Assembly: GCA_003519545.1 (NCBI GenBank)
Contig: DOWN01000228.1
Location: forward strand, 1 to 5,591
Origin: Bacteroidota bacterium
GTDB taxonomy: Bacteria; Bacteroidota; Ignavibacteria; Tepidaquicellales; Tepidaquicellaceae
Direction: 5' to 3'
Length of the DNA: 5,591 bases
Shown here: positions 1 to 5,285 of the stretch, in pieces
Position numbering within the stretch: position 1 is the first letter of the stretch
Layout of the letters: each line of letters starts with the position of its first letter
Made by a program: the position numbers and the translations under genes
Notes under the pieces: model-generated
Told to the model about the DNA's origin: nothing
What the model saw: only the letters and a program-made list of their open reading frames with translations
The model's database searches: none

Positions 1-33
1 CGATATATTTCTAATCGCTAATATCATTATCAT
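1..33 (-). CDS. possible start of a next gene, cut by the window edge
   Basis: An ATG at 33-31 overlaps the TGA stop of the AAA ATPase gene in the ATGA arrangement typical of translationally coupled genes. The frame then stays open for all 11 visible codons to the left edge (MIMILAIRNIS). The ATPase frame itself ends in closely spaced stops (TGA TAA TGA). If real, this is the second cistron of an ATPase operon and would be the natural partner of the ATPase. Eleven open codons in AT-rich DNA are weak evidence, and an alternative 9-codon frame (ATG at 40-38, stop at 13-11) also exists. No product can be named. Confidence 0.25.
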   Translation of the reverse strand, partial: MIMILAIRNIS

Positions 34-1388
34 AAATCATGTAACCCAATTCCATTATTACTAAAACCAAATTGAAAATCATTTTCTTCCGATTTTTTAT
101 AAAAACCACGGTAAGTAAGTTTTATAAGATTTTTTACATATTTTTTTAAGTCATACTCAGGTTCAAGTTTATGCTTAATCTCCATTTGTTTGATAAGGTT
201 TACAAGGTATGCTCCTGTAATATTATTTTTCTGAAGGGATTTTATAATAGAATCGTCTAAAGCATCTACAATTTCAGGAGTTTTGCAATTAGCATTTATA
301 AGGTCTAAATAATTATCTTTGTTAAGTTTATTATAATCAATAACCATATCGAATCTTCCCGGGCGTGATGCGGCTTTATCAATTAAATGCTTATCATTTG
401 TAGTCGTTAATAAAAATACATTGTTCTTTTCAAAACCATCAAGTTCCTGAAGTAAATTACTCAATTCATTTGAAAAGAAGGGATTATCTCTGTTCCCAAC
501 CAGAAGATCAAGGTCGTCAATACAAATTATTACCGGAGAAAATAATTTTGCAAATTCAAAGATTGCTTTAAAATCAATTTTGCCTTCAGAAATTATAATT
601 GTTGCTTTTCCATAACATTGCTTGATTAGAGATCTAACAGATTTTGTTTTGCCCGTCCCGGGTTCTCCACAAAGAAGATATCTTAATCCGAAACCAATTT
701 TATTAAAATTTTCTACGCATAAATAAAATCTTTCCAATTCACTTTTTACATTATCCGGAATGAAAAGATCTTTCAAATCTTCATCACTAAATTTATCAAT
801 GCTTGTCTGGTTTATATCAAGACGATCGTCATCATCACATGCAACATTAAGAATTTTATTTTTGTAATATGAATTCCTTATAGATTCTTTTATTAAATGG
901 TCTGCCAAAGCAATTGTTTTAAATGAATCTGATTCTGTACCGAGTATGGAAATATAATAAATCGGGACATTGAAATCACTATCTTGCCTCATTATGACAT
1001 AAACTGTAACTTGATATGTGGCTTTTTCATATTTGAGATTTACAAAAATTGAATGATTTTCAACTATCGCTAAACCGTTAGAATCAGCTCCAATAATATC
1101 AGGGGCAACAATTGCGGGATTTGCACTTGAAGACATAGCATTGAAATTATCTATTTTTAAGTCAGGGTTTTTTAAAGATTCTGTATGCAATGCATACAAA
1201 TAAGTCTTAAGAAATTCATACTCAAATAACTTTAACTTTCTCTGATGAAGTGGGAAGACACTGTTCATTTTGGGATGATTAACATTTTGAACAAGATTGG
1301 TTTCTTTATCAAAATATGCAACCTCACCCTCTCTGAAACTACTCTCAAAATTATTTCGATTTGTTTTTTTCTTTAATTGATTTGCCAT
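30..1388 (-). CDS. AAA family ATPase (classic-clade, Bcs1/SpoVK/FtsH-like core)
   Basis: A cytosolic 452-residue protein with one AAA ATPase module, roughly residues 200-420. Visible motifs are Walker A GEPGTGKT (241-248), Walker B VIICIDD (286-292), sensor 1 Asn331 in TTTND, the second region of homology ending in the arginine-finger motif SRPGRFD (341-347), and a Gly-Ala sensor-2 element (392-393). Such proteins use ATP hydrolysis in oligomeric rings to remodel proteins or complexes. Two things are odd: the usual catalytic Glu of Walker B is Asp (DD), and the stretch between Walker A and B is short and lacks the aromatic-hydrophobic-Gly pore loop of FtsH, so a threading unfoldase is not obvious. 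Residues 1-200 match no domain I recognise; I see no signal peptide or membrane segment. The ATG start is preceded by an AT-rich leader without SD. It lies downstream of the WYL regulator on the same strand. The ATPase call is secure; substrate and pathway are unknown. Confidence 0.88.
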   Translation of the reverse strand: MANQLKKKTNRNNFESSFREGEVAYFDKETNLVQNVNHPKMNSVFPLHQRKLKLFEYEFLKTYLYALHTESLKNPDLKIDNFNAMSSSANPAIVAPDIIGADSNGLAIVENHSIFVNLKYEKATYQVTVYVIMRQDSDFNVPIYYISILGTESDSFKTIALADHLIKESIRNSYYKNKILNVACDDDDRLDINQTSIDKFSDEDLKDLFIPDNVKSELERFYLCVENFNKIGFGLRYLLCGEPGTGKTKSVRSLIKQCYGKATIIISEGKIDFKAIFEFAKLFSPVIICIDDLDLLVGNRDNPFFSNELSNLLQELDGFEKNNVFLLTTTNDKHLIDKAASRPGRFDMVIDYNKLNKDNYLDLINANCKTPEIVDALDDSIIKSLQKNNITGAYLVNLIKQMEIKHKLEPEYDLKKYVKNLIKLTYRGFYKKSEENDFQFGFSNNGIGLHDL

Positions 1389-1712
1389 AAATTTATAATT
1401 TTTATTTCCATAAATATACCATCAAATTTGACAAAAACGGTCTCATTTAATGATAATTTTTTTATTAATTGTACTTGTTTTTTGTTTTTAGAAATAAACA
1501 GACTTTTGATTAAGATGACAATATTTATTTATTAGATAAAATAAATGAAGAATTGAATAATGAATAGAAAATTAAACTATTTGAATCTTGAATTAGACGA
1601 GGATTTCAATTTTGGAATTTAATTGAGTAGAATGTTGATTTAATAAATATAAATTTACGTTATAAAGTAATAACTATTTTGGAAATAAAAAATTATTCAG
1701 AGTTGAACAGAA
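1389..1712. other. AT-rich intergenic gap between ATPase and WYL regulator
   Basis: No intact gene is visible. A weak minus-strand promoter for the ATPase may be present: TATATTTA (complement of 1411-1418) resembles the Bacteroidota -7 element TAnnTTTG, but no well-spaced -33 TTTG accompanies it. The part from about 1540 to 1720 is purine-rich on the plus strand and carries the broken small frame described separately. A 5-bp hairpin at 1659-1674 (GTTAT/ATAAC, 6-base loop) is too weak to call a terminator. Confidence 0.5.
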
Positions 1713-1720
1713 TTATTTAG
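1560..1720 (+). pseudogene. possible decayed small plus-strand gene
   Basis: An ATG at 1560 opens a 20-codon frame (MNRKLNYLNLELDEDFNFGI, stop 1620-1622). Just downstream, in a different frame and directly after a TAG, 29 open codons (1631-1717, stop 1718-1720) include the coding-like run LRYKVITILEIKNYSELNRI. The plus strand is purine-rich here, as in sense strands of neighbouring genes. Together these could be remnants of one short gene broken by a frameshift and stop, with its 3' end converging on that of the WYL regulator gene. The evidence is slight: AT-rich DNA yields such peptides by chance, and no family is recognised. Confidence 0.2.
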
Positions 1721-2555
1721 AAATATATAAACCAATTATTTTTTTCGATCTATTTATTATTTCATTTCTTAATTTAATTGGTGATATAACTTTTACTTTA
1801 TCACCCCAACCCATTATCCAGGAAATAAATTCATTTGAAATCTTAACTTTTAATTTTAAAATAATACCATCATCTGTATAATTTACTTCCTGATTCTCCA
1901 TCCAGAATTTTTCATCTATATATCCTGCTAAATTTGGATCAAATTTTAATTTCACTATTTCTTCAGTCCCTCCTGAATAAATTCCCCAGTTAAATTTATT
2001 TAAATCAGAAAGTATAGGAACTGCTTTTGATTGTTTAGTTTTAAGCAAAATTATATCTTTCAGTGTTTCTAACCTATAGTATTTTATATCATTCATATCG
2101 TATGCAATTAGATACAAGTTTTTATTAGCGGGAATAAGATACAGAGGACTTAATATCTTGCAAACGGTATTTTCAGGATATTCTATAATATATTTAACCT
2201 GAATTTCTTTTTTCTCTCGGATTGCTTTAAGAATATTAATAAATACACTCAATGTTTTCTTCCGAAATTTTTCATAAATTAATTTAAGATTTCTGATTTC
2301 AAATGGTGAATATAAAGAACAGTAAATACTTAAAAGCTTATTTAAATCTTTTAAAACAAAATGTGCGTTAAGTCTTCTTTTGCGGGAATGAATTGAAGCT
2401 CCAAGAGAACGTAATGAGTTAAGATCTCTAAGAATTGTTGCCCGGCTCACTTTGAATTTTTCAGCAAGATCTTCTAAGGAATACACATCCGAGTGCTCCA
2501 ACACAATTGCTGAAATCTCAAATTGTCTTTGAAGTTCTTTAATTTGTTTTAGCAT
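1713..2555 (-). CDS. HTH/WYL-domain transcriptional regulator (BrxR/CapW-like architecture)
   Basis: A 280-residue DNA-binding regulator. An N-terminal winged helix-turn-helix of DeoR/HTH_11 type is seen at about 10-60, with SLEDLAEKFKVSRATILRDL at 26-45. A WYL domain follows at about 115-170 (SPLYLIPANKNLYLIAYD, then YYRLETLKDI); the signature Trp-Tyr-Leu is LYL at 147-149. A C-terminal WCX-type domain spans about 195-275, with WIMGWGDKVKVISPIKLR near 246-263. Proteins with this layout bind DNA as dimers and are thought to sense a ligand, often nucleic acid, through the WYL fold; BrxR and CapW repress phage-defence operons. The start is the first ATG, with an AT-rich leader and no SD. It is divergent from the nuclease gene, and the shared space carries an inverted repeat that could be its operator. 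The ATPase lies downstream on the same strand. The family is confident; its targets are inferred. Confidence 0.88.
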   Translation of the reverse strand: MLKQIKELQRQFEISAIVLEHSDVYSLEDLAEKFKVSRATILRDLNSLRSLGASIHSRKRRLNAHFVLKDLNKLLSIYCSLYSPFEIRNLKLIYEKFRKKTLSVFINILKAIREKKEIQVKYIIEYPENTVCKILSPLYLIPANKNLYLIAYDMNDIKYYRLETLKDIILLKTKQSKAVPILSDLNKFNWGIYSGGTEEIVKLKFDPNLAGYIDEKFWMENQEVNYTDDGIILKLKVKISNEFISWIMGWGDKVKVISPIKLRNEIINRSKKIIGLYISK

Positions 2556-2562
2556 TTTATAA

Positions 2563-2577
2563 TTAAGGATATCTTAA
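2563..2577. promoter_or_regulatory. short palindrome next to the WYL regulator start
   Basis: TTAAG-GATAT-CTTAA has perfect 5-bp arms and a 5-base spacer, ending 8 bases upstream of the regulator ATG, within its leader. It could be an autoregulatory site or chance in AT-rich sequence. It shares no obvious half-site with the larger inverted repeat at 2584-2617. Confidence 0.2.
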
Positions 2578-2583
2578 AATACA

Positions 2584-2617
2584 ATAATATTTACTCTAAA
2601 ATAATTGTAAATATTAT
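2584..2617. promoter_or_regulatory. inverted-repeat candidate operator in the divergent promoter region
   Basis: Perfect 11-bp arms ATAATATTTAC (2584-2594) and GTAAATATTAT (2607-2617) flank a 12-base spacer. The half-site centres are 23 bp apart, about two helical turns, which suits a dimeric repressor. The repeat is 28 bases upstream of the WYL regulator start and about 90 bases upstream of the divergent nuclease start, so one bound dimer could control both. By rough estimate a chance repeat of this size is unlikely but not excluded in such AT-rich DNA. Assignment to the WYL protein is inferred from position and from the known autoregulation of BrxR/CapW proteins. Confidence 0.5.
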
Positions 2618-2709
2618 AACCATAAATATTTTTAAAAAAATGAGATGTAAGTTTTTACTCTTTCGGTTTAAAAAATTTATTATTACTTTTAATAATTCAA
2701 TTCTATATA

Positions 2710-3822
2710 ATGCGAAGCACTAGCGAATTTCAAGAAGAAAGCTTTATACTTTCAATAAATAGAGGTAAATTTGGAAAAGAAGACAGATTGTCGCTTGCGT
2801 TTATAACAATATTTAATTACTCCTCGACCTTTCGTAAAATATTCTTTAATAAATTTTTGAAAACTTTGTTCAAAAAATATTCTTACGATGAGTATGTATT
2901 AAAAAATTATAATTTATCTTTTAAAAAAAATATTTCTACTCAAAATTTATTTGCAAGACCGCATGAAGTAAATAAATCAAGCTCTAATGGGAAAGCCATA
3001 CCTGATGTAATTATATATAAAAATAATGATCCATATTTAATAATAGAAAACAAACTAGGAAGTTCTTCATATTTAAAACAATTAGATAGATATAATAATG
3101 TTCCAAAATATAACAAAATTAAATTAAAGCTATCCCTTGTTGTAATCAATTCTCATCTTAAAAGTATATACAATGGATGGATAATTACAAAATGGGCAGA
3201 ACTTTATGATGATCTTTCAAAAGAAATATCAAAAATAAATAAATTATCGCTAGATTATTTTTTAATTAAACATTTTATTAGATACATGGAAGAAAACCAA
3301 TTAAACCAAGTTGAGAGTATTTCTAAAAAAGACTTAATTAATATTTCTAAAATTTTAAATACTTCACACAAGATATTTATTGGTAAAGGTGAGAATTTAT
3401 CTTTAAAAAAATATAATGGATTTGATTCAGGAGATAAAATATTGAGACTTCTTGAAAGAGTTATTATGGAGCTTAAAAATGACATTCCTGAAAAAAAACT
3501 CGGAAAAAGAATTTCCTTTAATCCCTGGTTGGGTTATTTTGATAAGAATGTATGGATTTTTGCTGAGGTTTGGGGATTTAATATTAAGCATTCAAATGGA
3601 AAATTTGACAGATTTGGAGTTGGTATTACAATTTACGAATCATCTAATAAAACTCCAGAAATCGAAACATATATTACAAATGATAAATATGGAATTATAA
3701 ATGGAGAAATAGATTCTAAACATTTTAAGAATGTATATCATGAATTTAACCAAAATAATACTTTAAAATTTGAATCTTTATATTCAAAATCAAAAAAATT
3801 TTTATGCAAGTATATTAAATAG
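2710..3822 (+). CDS. PD-(D/E)XK nuclease-like protein (PDDEXK_4-type)
   Basis: A 370-residue soluble protein predicted to be a Mg-dependent nuclease. The PD-(D/E)XK core is visible at about 20-170: an N-terminal EDRLSLAF helix (24-31), which in this family can supply a further acidic residue; IPD (97-99); the E-x-K triad part IIENKLG (111-117, Glu113 and Lys115); the helix QLDRY (124-128); and a strand with a following Trp (IITKWAEL, 158-165). This ordering matches PF14281-like restriction-type nucleases. Residues 175-370 form a separate C-terminal region with aromatic runs (NPWLGYFDKNVWIFAEVWGF, 271-290) that I do not recognise; it may be a specificity or sensor domain. The ATG start has an AT-rich leader with no SD and no convincing promoter. 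The gene stands alone on its strand, divergent from the WYL regulator that may control it. A stand-alone defence nuclease is the likeliest role, but this is inferred. Confidence 0.8.
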   Translation: MRSTSEFQEESFILSINRGKFGKEDRLSLAFITIFNYSSTFRKIFFNKFLKTLFKKYSYDEYVLKNYNLSFKKNISTQNLFARPHEVNKSSSNGKAIPDVIIYKNNDPYLIIENKLGSSSYLKQLDRYNNVPKYNKIKLKLSLVVINSHLKSIYNGWIITKWAELYDDLSKEISKINKLSLDYFLIKHFIRYMEENQLNQVESISKKDLINISKILNTSHKIFIGKGENLSLKKYNGFDSGDKILRLLERVIMELKNDIPEKKLGKRISFNPWLGYFDKNVWIFAEVWGFNIKHSNGKFDRFGVGITIYESSNKTPEIETYITNDKYGIINGEIDSKHFKNVYHEFNQNNTLKFESLYSKSKKFLCKYIK

Positions 3823-4308
3823 TTATTCATTTAAATATTGTAAAAGTTATCTATTGGACTTAAAATTTCTATTTTGTATCATTTCAAATCATTACTGTAA
3901 GATCAAACAGACATCTAAGCTTCATCAATTCCTAATGTCGTTAGTTTTTCACAGATAAATATAGAGTTATTTGTATTTTACAATCCTAATTTTGATTGTT
4001 TTGAGCACTTTAGGTGTAGTCCCGACAACATCTTTTGATCTTGCCTAATTCCTATTCCTTTTTATATTTCTAATAAATCAAAATTACAGAATTTTTTCAA
4101 ATATATTTCTCAGAATCCCTAAACCAACTTCGTATTCATTCACTTCATGATATCTTAGAATCCACTATATATCTTTTTTCTATATATTATTTTAAACCCA
4201 TCAGTACAAAATTCATATATAGTAAATTTTTAAAATTGAAAAATGCTTTAGAAACCAAATTGGAGTAATATCGAATGCAAAATTGGGAAGAATGCAAAAT
4301 CTAAGAAT
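3823..4308. other. long intergenic stretch with decayed minus-strand coding scraps
   Basis: No intact gene and no convincing terminator hairpin for the nuclease are seen. The minus strand holds several short open pieces that look like gene ends: a frame ending at 3915 (ICEKLTTLGIDEA then TAG), a GC-raised block around 4001-4050 with two overlapping open frames, and the broken immunity-like fragment at 4084-4229. An 11-base direct repeat (GAATGCAAAAT) sits at 4273-4283 and 4290-4300, just past the higA stop. The picture suggests decayed small genes formerly in line with the minus-strand genes to the right. Confidence 0.4.
4084..4229 (-). pseudogene. frame-broken remnant, possibly a MafI-like immunity protein
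   Basis: Two adjoining minus-strand frames look coding but are offset from each other. The first (4229-4158, 24 codons) includes IYEFCTDGFKIIYRKKI and stops at TAA. The second (4164-4084, 26 codons) begins right after a TAG and reads LRYHEVNEYEVGLGIL followed by RNIFEKIL and TAA. The second resembles the 'nEygLALeiL...l.e' segment of small helical immunity proteins of the MafI kind. Neither frame has a start codon, so a frameshifted, truncated gene is the simplest reading. The location, in line with a probable toxin-immunity gene pair about 800 bases upstream on the same strand, fits an orphan immunity relic. The family resemblance is from memory of sequence patterns and is weak; chance cannot be excluded. 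Confidence 0.28.
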
Positions 4309-4608
4309 TTATACTAATTCACGACGTTTAACTTCCCTTTTGAGACGGTTTTTAAGTTTGTCTTTTTCTGTTTCGAGATTATATTTAATCTGTAAGTTTA
4401 ACCAAAATTTCTCTGACATACCAAAATATTCAGATAATCTTAATGCGGTGTCTGTTGTAATCGCTCTTTTTCCAAGTACAATTTCATTTATTCTTCTCGC
4501 CGGAACACTGATATCTTTTGCTAACCTATATTGGCTAATTTCCATTGGAATCAAAAATTCTTCAAGTAGAATTTCACCGGGATGGATAGGTTTTATTTTT
4601 TGTATCAT
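4309..4608 (-). CDS. higA: HigA-family antitoxin (XRE helix-turn-helix)
   Basis: A 99-residue antitoxin that should bind and neutralise the HigB toxin encoded just upstream and repress the operon. Family signatures are plain: HPGEILLEEF (9-18), the XRE helix-turn-helix at about 24-60 with SQYRLAKDISVPARRINEI (25-43) and GKRAITTDTALRLSEYFG (46-63), then FWLNLQIKYNLE (68-79). The lysine/arginine-rich tail (80-97) is slightly long but within the family's usual size. The start ATG is supported by AAGGGG seven bases upstream (complement of 4616-4621), one of the few clear Shine-Dalgarno sites in the window, which overlaps the toxin stop codon. The gap to higB is 11 bases. Such coupling gives tight co-translation. 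Nothing suggests decay; identification is confident. Confidence 0.95.
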   Translation of the reverse strand: MIQKIKPIHPGEILLEEFLIPMEISQYRLAKDISVPARRINEIVLGKRAITTDTALRLSEYFGMSEKFWLNLQIKYNLETEKDKLKNRLKREVKRRELV

Positions 4609-4619
4609 AATTTTTCCCC

Positions 4620-4901
4620 TTAATGATAATCTATTATTTCAACTTCGTAAGCATCTCCTTCAAACCATCGAAACGTTATTCTCCACTGATCATTAATCCT
4701 TATACTATATTTACCTGATAAATTTCCTGACAATTTTTCAAGTCGGTTTCCGGGTGGAACTTTTAAATCATCTATTCTATCCGCACTATCAATCAGCAAT
4801 AACTTTCTATAAGCAATTTTATGAATTGAAGAAGGCAGTTTTCTTACAAAATTTCTATTAAATAATTCTAAAGTAAGTTTATCTGCAAAACTTTTTATCA
4901 T
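4620..4901 (-). CDS. higB: HigB-family toxin, RelE/ParE-like mRNA interferase
   Basis: A 93-residue toxin of the HigB/plasmid-killer family (RelE/ParE superfamily), which binds ribosomes and cuts mRNA during translation. Features seen: the opening MIKSFADKLTLELF, LLLIDSADRIDDLKVPPGNR (34-53), the LEKLSGNLSGKYSIRINDQW core (54-73), WRITFRW (73-79) and the terminal GDAYEVEIIDYH (82-93). Arg68, Arg74, Tyr92 and His93 sit at positions matching functional or conserved residues of Proteus HigB, so the protein looks active and full length. The toxin gene precedes the antitoxin gene, the usual higBA order. The ATG has no SD; the predicted promoter lies so close (-10 at 4915-4910) that the transcript would be leaderless or nearly so. 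An overlapping palindrome suggests repression by HigA. Confidence 0.95.
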   Translation of the reverse strand: MIKSFADKLTLELFNRNFVRKLPSSIHKIAYRKLLLIDSADRIDDLKVPPGNRLEKLSGNLSGKYSIRINDQWRITFRWFEGDAYEVEIIDYH

Positions 4902-4909
4902 TCATATAA

Positions 4910-4938
4910 ATAATAACGTTATCCGTTATTATCTACAA
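4910..4938 (-). promoter_or_regulatory. higBA promoter with overlapping palindromic operator
   Basis: On the minus strand TTGTAG (complement of 4933-4938) is followed after 17 bases by TATTAT (complement of 4910-4915), a sigma-70-like pair with a good -10. A 9-bp inverted repeat, ATAATAACG (4910-4918) and CGTTATTAT (4924-4932) with a 5-base spacer, covers the spacer and the -10. Inside it lies a perfect 10-bp palindrome ATAACGTTAT (4913-4922), giving three GTTAT half-sites in all. The repeat ends 9 bases before the higB start. This is the expected place and form for a HigA autorepression site. The promoter assignment is approximate, since Bacteroidota-type promoters differ from sigma-70. Confidence 0.65.
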
Positions 4939-5006
4939 GTCAGTTTGTAATACAATTTAAGAGCAAAGAGTTTTAAAAAATATAAATTAGTTTAATATAG
5001 AATTTG

Positions 5007-5273
5007 TTAAACAATTTCTACAATTGACCAATGGCAAGTGCAATTAAACTTGGTTTCGGATAAACGGGAGATATTATCCGGAAGATTTTTTATTCCCGAT
5101 GCAAAGTCCAAATCAGAATTTTTATTATTTACAATGAACTTAAATTCATTGAAATGATAATCTGATAATTCTTTGCTATTAATTTCAAAACCCTTCAAAA
5201 TTAAAATATCAAGGAATTTAGAAATTGGTTCGCATGGAAATACAGAATTCACTTCATAAATTTTTTTACTCAA
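5007..5273 (-). CDS. small orphan protein, putative immunity protein to the upstream toxin
   Basis: An 88-codon frame 12 bases downstream of a toxin-like gene end, on the same strand. I do not recognise the family. The product is soluble, mildly acidic, without a signal peptide or membrane segment; a hydrophobic helix-like start (ISKFLDILILKGFEI, 17-31) is followed by a polar, probably mixed alpha/beta part ending in CTCHWSIVEIV. There is no ATG in frame: the start must be the TTG at 5273, directly after an in-frame TGA, or the GTG at codon 8 (5252). No SD is seen. Position, size and composition are those of a cognate immunity gene behind a polymorphic toxin; that role is inferred. The missing ATG leaves open that it is a gene remnant. 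Confidence 0.5.
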   Translation of the reverse strand: MSKKIYEVNSVFPCEPISKFLDILILKGFEINSKELSDYHFNEFKFIVNNKNSDLDFASGIKNLPDNISRLSETKFNCTCHWSIVEIV

Positions 5274-5285
5274 TCAGAGAATAAT

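Noticed and set aside
1659..1674. GTTAT/ATAAC hairpin downstream of the WYL regulator
   Set aside because: Five A/T-rich pairs with a 6-base loop and no U-tract in the right orientation; too weak for an intrinsic terminator.
2940..3700. Three open frames of 69-82 codons on both strands (2940-3149, 3255-3485, 3452-3700)
   Set aside because: They lie within the nuclease gene, have no recognisable features, and are explained as shadows of its coding frame.
3770..3958. 62-codon plus-strand frame overlapping the nuclease 3' end
   Set aside because: It overlaps the nuclease gene out of frame and continues into AT-rich intergenic DNA with no motif or ribosome site; composition does not look coding.
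4166..4190. TA-rich near-palindrome (TATATATC ... CTATATAT)
   Set aside because: Low-complexity sequence; inverted TA runs of this size are expected by chance here.
4283..4696. 137-codon plus-strand open frame
   Set aside because: It is the antisense of higA and the end of higB; the minus-strand frames have unmistakable HigA and HigB motifs.
4990..5012. GTTTAA/TTAAAC 6-bp inverted repeat at the end of the 88-codon gene
   Set aside because: Short, fully A/T-dominated and with an 11-base loop; not a credible terminator or operator.
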